Assembly: GCF_002860285.1 (NCBI RefSeq)
Contig: NZ_PGVF01000014.1
Location: forward strand, 372,001 to 436,000
Length of the DNA: 64,000 nt
DNA from: Bacillus sp. M6-12
GTDB lineage: Bacteria > Bacillota > Bacilli > Bacillales > DSM-1321
Direction of reading: 5' to 3'
Part shown: positions 46,543 to 56,295 of the stretch, piece by piece
Numbering within the stretch: position 1 is the first letter of the stretch
How the letters are laid out: each line of letters starts with the position of its first letter
Notes under the pieces: generated by a model
Database searches by the model: none
The model's input: only the letters and a program-made list of their open reading frames with translations
What the model was told of the DNA's origin: nothing
Position numbers and translations under genes: made by a program

Positions 46543-48363
46543 TTGCAACTTCAGGTAATGAACAGTCCGTTTAATCAGGAGCAGGCAGAGCTCCTAAATC
46601 GTCTTCTGCCAACCTTGACCGAATCCCAAAAAGTTTGGTTAAGCGGTTATCTTGCTGGATCCCAGGTTATTTCCGATCAGGGAACACAAGAGGTTACCTC
46701 TGCAGTACTTCCTGCAGGTAACATTGGAGGAGCAATTTCAAAAGATGTGACCATTTTGTACGGATCACAGACTGGAAATGCGCAAGGTCTTGCTTCCCGT
46801 GCAGGCAAAACGCTTGAGGAAAAAGGGTTTCAAGTAACCGTTTCGTCCATGAGCGATTTTAAGCCAAACAATTTGAAAAAAGTCCAAAACCTTTTAATTG
46901 TTGTAAGCACACATGGAGAGGGAGATCCACCCGATAATGCACTGTCCTTCCATGAGTTTCTTCATGGCCGTCGTGCTCCAAAGCTTGATGATCTTCATTT
47001 TTCCGTCCTGTCTTTAGGAGACAGTTCGTATGAGTTTTTCTGTCAGACAGGAAAGGAATTTGATTCCAGGCTTGATGAGCTGGGCGGAACCCGCCTTTAT
47101 CATCGTGTTGATTGCGATCTGGACTTTGATGAGCCGGCAGCCGAGTGGCTTGAAGGAGTGATTAAAGGTCTGGGCGCAGCACAAGATGGAAAAACTGCTG
47201 AGACTCAACAGTCAGCAACTACCACAGCTGAAACGGAGTATTCACGAACAAACCCATTTAAAGCGGAAGTGCTTGAAAATATCAATTTAAACGGCCGAGG
47301 CTCCAACAAAGAAACGCGCCATCTAGAGATATCATTAGAAGGATCCGGCCTCACATATGAACCGGGTGACTCACTTGGCGTCTATCCGGAAAATGATCCG
47401 GTTTTGGTTGAACAGATTCTGAAGGAAATGAATTGGGCTCCTGAAGAAACTGTCACGGTCAATAACAAAGGGGAAGTCCGCTCGCTTCAAGAAGCGCTTA
47501 CAACCTATTTTGAAATTACCGTTTTAACCAAACCGCTTCTTGAACAGGCGGCGAAGCTATCAGCCAATGAGGATCTTAATGAACTTACAGCGCCAGACAG
47601 TCAGGACAAATTGAAAGCATATTTAAATGGGCGGGATCTGCTTGACTTAGTCCGGGATTTTGGACCTTGGAGTGTATCTGCACAAGAATTTATTTCTATT
47701 CTTCGTAAAATGCCGGCCAGGCTTTATTCAATTGCGAGCAGCCTAGCCGCTAATCCCGAAGAAGTGCATTTGACCATCGGTGCCGTCCGGTACGATGCCC
47801 ACGGACGCGAGCGGAAAGGTGTCTGCTCTATTTTATGCTCCGAACGGCTGAATCCAGGAGATGTTCTGCCGATTTATATTCAGCACAACCAGAACTTTAA
47901 GCTGCCGGCAAATCCGGATACGCCGATCATCATGGTTGGTCCTGGAACAGGAATTGCCCCGTTCCGCTCATTTATGCAGGAACGCGAAGAAACTGGAGCG
48001 CAAGGTAAATCATGGCTATTCTTCGGTGACCAGCATTTTGTAACGGATTTCCTTTACCAGACTGAGTGGCAAAAGTGGATTAAAGATGGAGTACTTACTA
48101 AAATGGATGTAGCTTTTTCGCGTGATACAGAAGAAAAAGTATATGTACAGCATCGTATGCGCGAGCACAGTGAGGAATTATTCAAATGGTTACAAGAAGG
48201 GGCAGCCGTTTATATTTGCGGAGATGAGAAAAACATGGCCCATGACGTTCATAATACTCTTATAGAAATAATCGAAATTGAAGGCAGTATGAGCCGCACA
48301 CAAGCTGAAAGCTATCTTGCCGATATGCAACAGCAAAAACGTTATCAGCGTGATGTATACTGA
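46543..48363 (+). CDS. cysJ: Sulfite reductase flavoprotein CysJ
   Basis: CysJ passes electrons from NADPH via FAD and FMN to CysI. The 606-residue protein begins like B. subtilis CysJ (MQLQVMNSPFNQEQAELLNRL), followed by a flavodoxin-like FMN domain (LYGSQTGNAQGLA), an FAD domain (RLYSIAS) and an NADPH site (GPGTGIAPFRSFMQ), ending KRYQRDVY as in its homologue. TTG 46543 follows GAGAGGTGG; longer readings are unsupported. It is cotranscribed with cysI, 27 bases on, and divergent from cysL. Confidence 0.96.
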   Translation: MQLQVMNSPFNQEQAELLNRLLPTLTESQKVWLSGYLAGSQVISDQGTQEVTSAVLPAGNIGGAISKDVTILYGSQTGNAQGLASRAGKTLEEKGFQVTVSSMSDFKPNNLKKVQNLLIVVSTHGEGDPPDNALSFHEFLHGRRAPKLDDLHFSVLSLGDSSYEFFCQTGKEFDSRLDELGGTRLYHRVDCDLDFDEPAAEWLEGVIKGLGAAQDGKTAETQQSATTTAETEYSRTNPFKAEVLENINLNGRGSNKETRHLEISLEGSGLTYEPGDSLGVYPENDPVLVEQILKEMNWAPEETVTVNNKGEVRSLQEALTTYFEITVLTKPLLEQAAKLSANEDLNELTAPDSQDKLKAYLNGRDLLDLVRDFGPWSVSAQEFISILRKMPARLYSIASSLAANPEEVHLTIGAVRYDAHGRERKGVCSILCSERLNPGDVLPIYIQHNQNFKLPANPDTPIIMVGPGTGIAPFRSFMQEREETGAQGKSWLFFGDQHFVTDFLYQTEWQKWIKDGVLTKMDVAFSRDTEEKVYVQHRMREHSEELFKWLQEGAAVYICGDEKNMAHDVHNTLIEIIEIEGSMSRTQAESYLADMQQQKRYQRDVY

Positions 48364-48390
48364 TTTTGGAATGAAAGGAGTTTTTTCAAC

Positions 48391-50109
48391 ATGGTGAATC
48401 CAATTTTAAAAGCGCCGGAAGGCAAGCCAAGCGATGTTGAGGAGATAAAAGAGAGAAGCAACTATTTGCGTGGTACGCTGAAGGAAGTGATGCTGGATCG
48501 GATAAGCGCCGGGATTCCAGATGATGACAATCGTCTAATGAAGCATCACGGCAGTTATCTGCAGGACGATCGCGACCTGAGAAATGAGCGCCAGAAGCAA
48601 AAGCTTGAGCCTGCTTATCAGTTCATGCTGCGTGTCCGTATGCCGGGTGGTGTATCAACACCATCTCAATGGCTTGTTATGGATGAGCTGGCAGATAAAT
48701 ATGGCAATGGCACCTTGAAACTGACTACAAGAGAAACATTCCAAATGCATGGGATTTTAAAATGGAATATGAAGAAGACAATTCAGGAAATTCATGCGGC
48801 GCTTTTGGATACGATAGCGGCATGCGGTGATGTGAACCGAAATGTCATGTGTGCCTCAAATCCATTTCAATCTGAGATCCATGCGGAAGTATATGAATGG
48901 TCGAAAAAATTAAGCGATGATTTACTGCCGCGTACAAGAGCATATCATGAGATTTGGCTGGATGAAGAAAAGGTGGCAGGTACACCTGAAGTAGAAGAAA
49001 TAGAACCAATGTATGGCCCGCTTTATTTGCCGCGTAAGTTTAAAATCGGGATCGCTGTACCTCCATCCAATGATATCGATGTCTTTTCACAGGACCTTGG
49101 GTTCATTGCGATCGTTGAAGATGGAAAGCTTATCGGATTTAATGTGTCAATCGGCGGCGGCATGGGGATGTCGCACGGTGACAAAGCAACTTACCCTCAG
49201 CTAGGCAAGGTGATCGGTTTCTGTACGCCTGACCAAATGTATGACGTAGCTGAGAAAATAATAACAATCCAGCGCGACTACGGAAACCGTTCCGTCCGTA
49301 AAAATGCCAGATTCAAGTACACGGTTGACCGGCTTGGACTGGAAAATGTCAAAGCTGAGCTGGAAAATCGTCTTGGCTGGAGCCTAGGTGAAGCAAGACA
49401 CTACCATTTTGATCATAACGGTGACCGCTATGGCTGGGTTAAAGGTATTCAAGGAAAATGGCATTTAACATTATTCATTGAAGGCGGCCGTATTGCAGAC
49501 TTTGATGGGTACAATCTGAAAACTGGTTTACGGGAAATTGCTAAGATTCACACCGGTGATTTCCGCTTGACTGCTAACCAAAACCTGATTATTGGAAATG
49601 TTTCAAGCCAAAAGAAGAAACAGATCAGTGAGTTAATTGAACGATTTGGCTTGACGGATGGAAGTCAATATTCAGCACTTCGCCGCAGTTCCATGGCTTG
49701 CGTAGCTCTTCCAACGTGCGGTTTAGCGATGGCAGAAGCAGAACGCTATTTGCCAACGCTGATTGATAAGATCGATACAATTGTTGATGAAAGCGGCCTG
49801 CGAGACAAAGAAATCACTATCCGCATGACTGGCTGCCCGAACGGCTGCGCACGTCATGCGCTCGGAGAGATTGGATTCATCGGTAAGGCTCCAGGCAAAT
49901 ACAATATGTATCTTGGAGCTGCATTTGACGGCAGCCGCTTAAGCAAAATGTACCGTGAAAACATTGGTGAAGAAGAGATTTTGAATGAACTCCGCGTTCT
50001 TCTTCCGAGTTATGCAAAAGAGCGTCTGGAAGGTGAACACTTCGGTGATTTTGTTATTCGCACCGGAGTAATAAAAGCATCGACAGATGGCACTAATTTT
50101 CATGACTGA
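48391..50109 (+). CDS. cysI: Sulfite reductase hemoprotein CysI
   Basis: CysI reduces sulfite to sulfide with siroheme and a 4Fe-4S cluster. The 572-residue protein has two sulfite-reductase repeats and the cluster cysteines in CVALPTCG (C-x5-C) and GCPNGC (C-x3-C). Substrate-binding basic residues appear in the [10 protein letters not shown] region. ATG 48391 follows AAAGGAG. It is the second gene of cysJI and ends at a terminator. Confidence 0.97.
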   Translation: MVNPILKAPEGKPSDVEEIKERSNYLRGTLKEVMLDRISAGIPDDDNRLMKHHGSYLQDDRDLRNERQKQKLEPAYQFMLRVRMPGGVSTPSQWLVMDELADKYGNGTLKLTTRETFQMHGILKWNMKKTIQEIHAALLDTIAACGDVNRNVMCASNPFQSEIHAEVYEWSKKLSDDLLPRTRAYHEIWLDEEKVAGTPEVEEIEPMYGPLYLPRKFKIGIAVPPSNDIDVFSQDLGFIAIVEDGKLIGFNVSIGGGMGMSHGDKATYPQLGKVIGFCTPDQMYDVAEKIITIQRDYGNRSVRKNARFKYTVDRLGLENVKAELENRLGWSLGEARHYHFDHNGDRYGWVKGIQGKWHLTLFIEGGRIADFDGYNLKTGLREIAKIHTGDFRLTANQNLIIGNVSSQKKKQISELIERFGLTDGSQYSALRRSSMACVALPTCGLAMAEAERYLPTLIDKIDTIVDESGLRDKEITIRMTGCPNGCARHALGEIGFIGKAPGKYNMYLGAAFDGSRLSKMYRENIGEEEILNELRVLLPSYAKERLEGEHFGDFVIRTGVIKASTDGTNFHD

Positions 50110-50123
50110 TATGTTTAATAGGC

Positions 50124-50155
50124 GAGAGGCGGGAATCAATTCCCGTCTCTTTTTT
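50124..50155 (+). terminator. Intrinsic terminator after cysI
   Basis: GAGAGGCGGGAA pairs imperfectly with TTCCCGTCTC, followed by a T run. Confidence 0.85.
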
Positions 50156-50397
50156 CATTAGAACGTTAATGGATAGTTTTTATTTTTAAGTGATAACTGG
50201 ATGATTAAAGCATTCTGTAATCGGCTAGAAAAAAACTGCCTTTTTCCAGTATTAGAAAAAAAGAGATAGTGTTTGTTTAAAATAAATTTTATACTTTAGT
50301 AATAAACACATGAAAATGATTTTACTAAGGTTTTGTCAATTGTGGTTTTTATTTTGAAGCAGTTTTATATAGAAGAATCAGAAGCTAGGTGAATAAG

Positions 50398-51125
50398 ATG
50401 CAAAATGCAACCAAACCTTCATTATCCGAGCGCTTTGAAGTCAGTTTCAATCAAATTCATGAAGCTCTTAAGAGAGCTGTTAATATAAATGAGAATAGGT
50501 TTATGGTGCTGTTAAGAACGGGAGCCAGAAACCATCAAATGATAAATACATATAAAAAAGATCTGGAACAATATGCGAAGCTAAGAAATGCTATGGTTCA
50601 TGAGAAAGTTGCGGTCGGATACTATAATGCCGAACCAAATGAAAGAGTAGTGGATCATATAGAGAAAATCGCTTTAATCCTGACGCCCAAATTTTGCTTT
50701 GAATATTGCTACAAAAGAAGTAGTTTTCTATGATTACAGCGATAGCATAATGGAGGTTATTGAAGGTATAAGAAATTATGGATATTCAAAATATCCTATC
50801 TATAATGATGGAAAATGTATAGGTATGCTGACAGCAGGTACCATTCTCAAATGGATGGCAACATCGGGGATACATACATTTGTGGAAATGGCCAATGTTA
50901 AAGTTTCAGATATTATGCGGATTATTAAAAAAGATTACCATATAATGTTTGTACCAAAAAAATATTGATATTTTCGAAGCGGAGGACTTGTTTGAAAAAG
51001 CCCATAAGCATAAACAATATTTAAGCATTATCATCATTACGGAGAATGGAATGCCACACGAAGCACCTTTAGGTCTTATTACGGCATGGGATCTTATTGA
51101 AATAGATTACACAGCTGATTTATAA
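50398..51125 (+). pseudogene. CBS-domain protein broken by two frameshifts
   Basis: The protein begins QNATKPSLSERFEVSFNQIHEALK and continues in one frame through an N-terminal helical domain; the frame changes near 50690 at TTTT. The CBS1 segment (FYDYSDSIMEVIEGIRNYGYSKYPIYNDGKCIGMLTAGT) then reads well in a second frame. At an A7 run near 50956 it changes again, to a third frame carrying IDIFEAEDLFEKAHKHKQYLSIIIITENG and a final GLITAWDLIEID. With both runs corrected it would be about 240 residues with two CBS motifs. The ligand is unknown; AMP or ATP are typical. Confidence 0.85.
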
Positions 51126-51271
51126 TTCTATTATTTGGAATGATTTTACTTTTAAAAAAGGATATACATAATATAAAATGAGTATTGTTTATATAACGTT
51201 TTATAATAACTTTCATAATAAGTTTCCCCGTTGTTGAGTTTAAACTTCATAATACAAAGGGAGATCGTTTT

Positions 51272-51775
51272 ATGGCAATAGTGAAGTCTGTAAAAATTGA
51301 TGGCGACGAAATCCATTTGTTTAATAGTGCTATCTATATTGTTGAGTCGGCTACAAGATACACCTTGGAATTGGATATTATTGTTAGTGAAGTCGCCGAA
51401 AGAAAGTATGGAAAAGTAGAAAATCTTATATTAGAAATAGAATTGCAGGATGGCAGAATGATAAATTCCATAATGCATGTCCAGCGAGTGGCCGGTGGAT
51501 TGCCTAAGCTTAATCTATATTGTGAGCTGGAAGACTTGGACGATTATTCTGACTTTCAATTACTGACTGAAAACGATATTTCCTTTCCGCAAATAGAAGA
51601 GGGTATTACTTTATATGAAATAAGACAATTTGAAATGCCTGATGAAAACATTCGCTTAAAATTAACGTTGCCGATTGACCAGGCCGAATGGCTAAAAAGT
51701 CAAAAACAATCGGATTTAAATCAGTTTTTTAAGGAAGCTATTAATAATTATTGGAAAAAACAGACAACTGAATAA
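51272..51775 (+). CDS. Hypothetical protein, 167 residues
   Basis: ATG 51272 follows AAAGGGAG. The protein looks soluble, with a beta-rich first two thirds (VKIDGDEIHLFNSAIYIVES, VENLILEIELQDGRMI) and a helical C-terminus (PIDQAEWLKSQKQSDLNQFFKEAI) that resembles the end of a ribbon-helix-helix or small DNA-binding protein. I do not recognise it. It stands alone before a terminator. Confidence 0.6.
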   Translation: MAIVKSVKIDGDEIHLFNSAIYIVESATRYTLELDIIVSEVAERKYGKVENLILEIELQDGRMINSIMHVQRVAGGLPKLNLYCELEDLDDYSDFQLLTENDISFPQIEEGITLYEIRQFEMPDENIRLKLTLPIDQAEWLKSQKQSDLNQFFKEAINNYWKKQTTE

Positions 51776-51840
51776 TATTGTAGCTTATTATTTTTGGTTA
51801 TGTAGTGTTGTTGGAATTAAAGGCGGCAATAAAACAAGTA

Positions 51841-51876
51841 AACGGAAAGCATTCTTTGCTTTCCGTTATTTTTATT
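51841..51876 (+). terminator. Intrinsic terminator after the hypothetical gene
   Basis: AACGGAAAGC and GCTTTCCGTT form a 10-bp stem, followed by a T-rich tail. Confidence 0.85.
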
Positions 51877-52230
51877 TTCTCTTACTGTACTCATTTAGAT
51901 TCCCAAATCCAGCCATCCTCTCCCATTCAATCATGTTTTTTTATCCTCCATAAGACAAAACATCCAAAAAACGATGCTAAGGATGTTACATTTTGTGTAA
52001 TGTATGAATTTTCAAAATAATTATAATTAAATAAAGCTCTATGGAAAGATTTTTTTCGGAAATGCCTGTTATTATGGCCATAAGTCTGAAGGGAATTTGG
52101 ATTTGTTCAGTTTCTTTATCTTTCAGCCAGGTTGAGAATAAGAGGCGAACAACATGTTCAAGAAGGGGGTATTAGGAATAATCATGTCTGCCAACCCGAG
52201 TCGTTAAGTCCAATAAGAAGGAGGGTTTAG
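51877..52230. other. Leader region of the pyrimidine-degradation cluster
   Basis: About 350 bases before the NCS1 gene carry no gene. They contain the dyad at 51986-52000, described separately. A further 230 bases follow that have no obvious SigA promoter. Confidence 0.5.
51986..52000. promoter_or_regulatory. Candidate operator TTACA-N5-TGTAA before the NCS1 gene
   Basis: The 15-base dyad reads TTACA-TTTTG-TGTAA. Related copies lie at 55219-55233, 55251-55265 and 63289-63303, before other genes of the same pathway. It may bind the PucR-family protein encoded at 61412; there is no experimental support. Confidence 0.5.
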
Positions 52231-53757
52231 ATGAAAACGCAAATTGAACAAAATGGCATTGTTACTCTGACAGAAGGTGTATCCGAAAAGCTAAAGGATA
52301 GTGGGTTGTGGAATGACGATTTGCGGCCGACAACGATGGAGGAACATTCATGGAAAGGAATAAACTTTGCTACTTTATGGATTGGAATGTGTTTATGTAT
52401 CCCTGCCTATACGATGGCAAGCGGTTTAATTACTTTAGGTATGAGTTGGTGGCAGGCGGTCGGAACTATTTTTCTTGGAAATGTCATCGTCCTAATCCCT
52501 ATCCTATTAAACTCTCATGCAGGAACAAAATTTGGAATTCCATACCCAGTGTTTGCAAGGCTCTGGTTCGGTGATAAAGGTGCACATATTCCTGCCCTGG
52601 CACGTGCAATAGTGGCAGCAGGGTGGTTTGGGATTAATACATGGATTGGAACTGGAGCGATCGATACTTTATTATCCGCTTCCTTCACTGCCTGGGCGAA
52701 CCTGCCTGGACATACCGCGATCGTATTTGCTTTATTTTGGGCTCTGAATGTGGGGGTGGCGTATAAAGGTCCGCAAGCTATGAAAGTTCTTGGTGCAATA
52801 GCAGCTCCGGTAGTTGGTATATCTGCAATCATCCTCCTTATTTGGGCATTTACCCAATCCGGCGGCTGGGGTCCAATTCTTGAGCAGCCCTCAAAGTTCA
52901 GCTCCACTGGAGAGTTCTTGAAGGTGTTCTTCCCTGCTCTAACTGGTGTTATCGCATTTTGGGCCACGCTTGCCTTAAATATTCCTGATTTTTGCCGGTA
53001 CGCCAAAAGCCAGAAATCACAAATGGTTGCTCAAAGTATATCTCTGCCAGCAACAATGAGTATCTTTGCCTTTATTGGTATAGCTGTCACATCAGCAACC
53101 GTTGTAATATTTGGTCAGGCAATTTGGGATCCAGTACAGCTGATTGCCAAGTTTCCTCCATTCATTATCTTGTTAGGAACCATTGTGATTGTCCTTTCTT
53201 CCCTGACGATCAATGTTGGTGCGAATATCGTAGCACCAGCCCGTGCTGTCGAGAATTTAAATCCAAAACGTATCACATTCGCAATGGGGGCACTGATTAC
53301 CGGAATAGTAGCGATCCTTATGCAGCCTTGGTATATTATGTCTAATTTTGGCAACTATATCTTTGGCTGGCTCGGTGTATATGCTGCCTTGTTGGGCCCG
53401 ATTGATGGCATTGCCATTGCTGACTACTGGCTAGTCCGCAAACGGCAAATGGCCCTTAGCCAGTTATATGAAGTCGGCGGCAGGTACAACTATAGCAGCG
53501 GTTACAATAAAAACGGTATTTATGCTCTTGTGATTGGTGTTGTCATTCCCGTCATGGGTTTATTGATCCCAAGCCTAAGATTTCTGTGGGATAATGCGTG
53601 GACCTTTGGGTTATTTATCTCAATTGCGGCATATACCTATTTAATGAGAAACGATCAAAGTGTATTAAGAAAAGGAGAGTACGAGCAAATTACGATTATG
53701 AGTCAAGGTAATCAAAACCTTGAGGCCACTCAGGCTGAAACTGCTCTTACAAAATAA
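52231..53757 (+). CDS. NCS1-family nucleobase/hydantoin/allantoin symporter
   Basis: The 508-residue protein has about 12 helices and NCS1 features: NDDLRPTTMEEHSWKGINFATLWIG at the start, AAGWFGINTWIGTGAI, and NIPDFCRYAKSQK before helix 7. NCS1 members import hydantoins, uracil, allantoin or purines with Na+ or H+. Position before a reductive pyrimidine degradation cluster suggests uracil/thymine or hydantoin uptake. ATG 52231 follows AGAAGGAGGG. It ends at a terminator, so it may be a separate transcript. Confidence 0.9.
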   Translation: MKTQIEQNGIVTLTEGVSEKLKDSGLWNDDLRPTTMEEHSWKGINFATLWIGMCLCIPAYTMASGLITLGMSWWQAVGTIFLGNVIVLIPILLNSHAGTKFGIPYPVFARLWFGDKGAHIPALARAIVAAGWFGINTWIGTGAIDTLLSASFTAWANLPGHTAIVFALFWALNVGVAYKGPQAMKVLGAIAAPVVGISAIILLIWAFTQSGGWGPILEQPSKFSSTGEFLKVFFPALTGVIAFWATLALNIPDFCRYAKSQKSQMVAQSISLPATMSIFAFIGIAVTSATVVIFGQAIWDPVQLIAKFPPFIILLGTIVIVLSSLTINVGANIVAPARAVENLNPKRITFAMGALITGIVAILMQPWYIMSNFGNYIFGWLGVYAALLGPIDGIAIADYWLVRKRQMALSQLYEVGGRYNYSSGYNKNGIYALVIGVVIPVMGLLIPSLRFLWDNAWTFGLFISIAAYTYLMRNDQSVLRKGEYEQITIMSQGNQNLEATQAETALTK

Positions 53758-53812
53758 CAGGTGAATAGTGCTGGGTCTGATTAATTTCTCAGGCCCTTCA
53801 CCTGTGTCTTTT
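53757..53812 (+). terminator. Intrinsic terminator after the NCS1 gene
   Basis: ACAGGTGAA and TTCACCTGT flank an inner GGGTCTGA/TCAGGCCC helix, followed by a short TCTTTT tail. Confidence 0.75.
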
Positions 53813-53852
53813 AGAATCGCCAACAGGCAAAAAATTGGAAAGCGGTGAAATT

Positions 53853-55106
53853 ATGATCAAGACTCATTCTATTAATACAGAAAGATTACATGAACGGATA
53901 GAGAAGCTTGCACAAATCGGAAAGATCGGTGACACAGGGGTTTGCCGTTTAGCTTTATCCAAGGAAGACAAGCTGGCAGTCAATGTTGTGAAAGGATGGA
54001 TGGAAGAAGCGGGAATGCAAACCCGGATAGACCATTTTGGCAACTTGATAGGAAGATTAGAAGGTGAGAATTCAAATAAGCCGATACTTATGATAGGATC
54101 ACACATCGATTCACAGCCATACGGCGGACGCTTTGATGGTGCAATCGGAGTTTTGGGAGCCCTTGAAGTGGTACAAACCTTAAAAGAAAAAGGAATTGTC
54201 CCTGAAGCAGCGGTTGAAGTTGTTGCTTTTTGTGATGAAGAAGGCTGCCGATTCAATAAAGGGATTTTTGGAGTCAGAGGAATATGGGGAGATCTGGAAC
54301 CTGGCGAATTGGACAGAACAGATAAAGATGGGATCACAAGGAGGCAAGCTTTAATTGAATTTGGCTGTAATCCTGATAGATTTTCTGAATCCGAGTATAA
54401 GAAAGGAAGTATCGCGGCTTTTTTGGAGTTACATATAGAGCAAGGCCCAGTACTTGATAATTTAAAACAACCGGTAGGCATCGTTACTGGTATTTCCGGC
54501 CCTCTTTGGCTGACCGTTGAAATGACAGGTTTTGCGGGACATGCCGGAAGCGTGCCGATGGGTATGCGCCAGGATGCCTTATTGGGTTCGGCTAAAGTAA
54601 TCGTTGCCCTTAATGAAATCGCATCACAAGAACCAGGGAGTCCGACTGTAGCCACTGTCGGGAATATTCAGGTGTTCCCGAATTCCCGGAACATCATTCC
54701 TGAAAAAGTCACCTTTACAGTTGACTTAAGGGATATTGAATTGGAACGGAGAAACCGGTATGAAAAAGAATTGCGTATTGCTATTCAGAAGATAGCCGAC
54801 GAGCACGGGCTAAAGGTCGCTATTTCAGAAGATACGAATACTGAGCCGCGTTATTGTGCGGACTGGATTAAGGATACCATCCGTGCCGCAGCTCGAAAGA
54901 TGGGATATACACCGACAGAATTAATGAGCGGGCCATTTCACGATTCATTGGTGATGTCTAATTATTGCGATTATGGAATGATTTTTGTCCGCTGTAAAGA
55001 CGGCATAAGCCATAACCCGCTTGAATATTCAACGAATGAAGATATTGCAATCGGTACGGAGCTTTTATATCAAACCGCATTAGGAATTATCAGCAAGAAT
55101 AATTAA
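53853..55106 (+). CDS. M20-family N-carbamoyl amino-acid hydrolase/allantoate-type amidohydrolase
   Basis: These two-metal enzymes split N-carbamoyl amides to ammonia, CO2 and an amine. The 417-residue protein has MIGSHIDSQPYGGRFDGAIGV (metal-ligand His84 and Asp95), AFCDEEGCRF (acidic residues 129-130), FLELHIEQGPVLD, and the dimerisation region GFAGHAGSVPMG. Substrates of relatives are N-carbamoyl-L-amino acids, N-carbamoyl-beta-alanine or allantoate. ATG 53853 follows AAAGCGGTGAA; 53835 would include it. It could double the function of the nitrilase-type enzyme downstream, or serve hydantoins. Confidence 0.88.
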   Translation: MIKTHSINTERLHERIEKLAQIGKIGDTGVCRLALSKEDKLAVNVVKGWMEEAGMQTRIDHFGNLIGRLEGENSNKPILMIGSHIDSQPYGGRFDGAIGVLGALEVVQTLKEKGIVPEAAVEVVAFCDEEGCRFNKGIFGVRGIWGDLEPGELDRTDKDGITRRQALIEFGCNPDRFSESEYKKGSIAAFLELHIEQGPVLDNLKQPVGIVTGISGPLWLTVEMTGFAGHAGSVPMGMRQDALLGSAKVIVALNEIASQEPGSPTVATVGNIQVFPNSRNIIPEKVTFTVDLRDIELERRNRYEKELRIAIQKIADEHGLKVAISEDTNTEPRYCADWIKDTIRAAARKMGYTPTELMSGPFHDSLVMSNYCDYGMIFVRCKDGISHNPLEYSTNEDIAIGTELLYQTALGIISKNN

Positions 55107-55218
55107 TCAAAACATAAAGCACATGGGTTTGTTTTCAAAATCGGGCCACTAGTTTTTATTTTTGGAGCAGCGTATCAGGTTAAAGATTGAAAAAGGCAGT
55201 TAGCTTATGAAAAAAGCT

Positions 55219-55265
55219 TTACATTTTGTATAAAAAACATCGTCCATTCCTTACAGATTGTGTAA
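55219..55265. promoter_or_regulatory. Two candidate operators before the beta-ureidopropionase gene
   Basis: TTACA-TTTTG-TATAA (55219-55233) and TTACA-GATTG-TGTAA (55251-55265) start 32 bases apart, about three helical turns, so a protein could bind both on one face. They match the dyad before the NCS1 gene at 14 and 13 of 15 positions. Confidence 0.5.
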
Positions 55266-55358
55266 TGAAATAAACAGGCCTCAATTATAAAATGAATAAA
55301 ACATGTTTTAAAGATTGGGAGATTTAGAGATTTGGTTAACCGGAGGAGGGGTTTGTAA

Positions 55359-56249
55359 ATGTCAGATAAAGTGATGATCGGACTTATCCAAGCAGCAAAT
55401 GACGTTCATGGTGATGAGCCGGTAGAGGTGCACAAACAAAAAGCAATTGAAAAGCACATTAGCTATATCAGGGAAGCAAAAGCAAAATCGGCTCAAATTA
55501 TTTGCCTTCAGGAAATATTTTATGGGCCTTATTTCTGTGCCGAACAAACTCCAAAATGGTATGAGGCTTCTGAAGAAGTGCCAAATGGACCGACAGTAAG
55601 GATTTTTCAGGATCTAGCGAAGGAATTGGAAGTTGTGATCATTTTGCCTATATATGAGCGGGAAGGTATCGCAACGTACTATAATACCGCCGCTGTTATT
55701 GATGCAGACGGGTCTTATTTAGGAAAGTACCGTAAAAACCATATCCCACACGTCCATGCTGGGGACCAAGGATACGGTTTCTGGGAAAAATATTATTTTA
55801 AACCTGGCAATCTAGGATATCAAGTATTCGATACAGCCTACGCTAAAGTAGGAGTTTATATATGTTATGACCGCCATTTTCCAGAAGGGGCACGGCTGCT
55901 CGGTCTAAAGGGAGCAGAAATTGTGTTCAATCCCTCCGCAACAGTTGCAGGAACATCGGAATATTTATGGAAACTGGAACAGCCTGCCCATGCAGTTGCC
56001 AACGGGTATTATATCGCTGCCATCAATCGCGTAGGTTTTGAAGCCCCATGGAATATGGGGGAATTTTACGGTCAGTCCTATTTAGCTGATCCAAGGGGCA
56101 ACTTTGTCGCTATGGCAAGCCGCGACCGTGATGAAGTGATCGTGGGTGAAATGGATAAGAAGCTGATACGTGAAGTAAGGGATGCATGGCAATTTTACCG
56201 CGACCGGAGACCTGAAACCTATCAGGAAATGACGGCACTTCTACCATAG
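55359..56249 (+). CDS. Beta-ureidopropionase/N-carbamoylputrescine-type nitrilase
   Basis: The enzyme hydrolyses N-carbamoyl-beta-alanine to beta-alanine, CO2 and NH3. The 296-residue protein has the nitrilase triad Glu52 (CLQEIFYG), Lys126 (KYRKNHIP) and Cys169 (VYICYDRHFPE), and ends in RDAWQFYRDRRPETYQEM, typical of beta-ureidopropionases. ATG 55359 follows GGAGGAGGGG. It opens the run nitrilase-preT-preA-hydA, whose spacing suggests one operon. Confidence 0.9.
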   Translation: MSDKVMIGLIQAANDVHGDEPVEVHKQKAIEKHISYIREAKAKSAQIICLQEIFYGPYFCAEQTPKWYEASEEVPNGPTVRIFQDLAKELEVVIILPIYEREGIATYYNTAAVIDADGSYLGKYRKNHIPHVHAGDQGYGFWEKYYFKPGNLGYQVFDTAYAKVGVYICYDRHFPEGARLLGLKGAEIVFNPSATVAGTSEYLWKLEQPAHAVANGYYIAAINRVGFEAPWNMGEFYGQSYLADPRGNFVAMASRDRDEVIVGEMDKKLIREVRDAWQFYRDRRPETYQEMTALLP

Positions 56250-56295
56250 AAATTCTTGTAAGTAAAACTTTTTACGCATAAAGGGGGAATAGTGA

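Noticed and set aside
53853-55106. Allantoate amidohydrolase (AllC) as the firm name of the M20 enzyme
   Set aside because: No allantoinase or ureide gene is adjacent, and the family is not separable by eye; a neutral family name is used.
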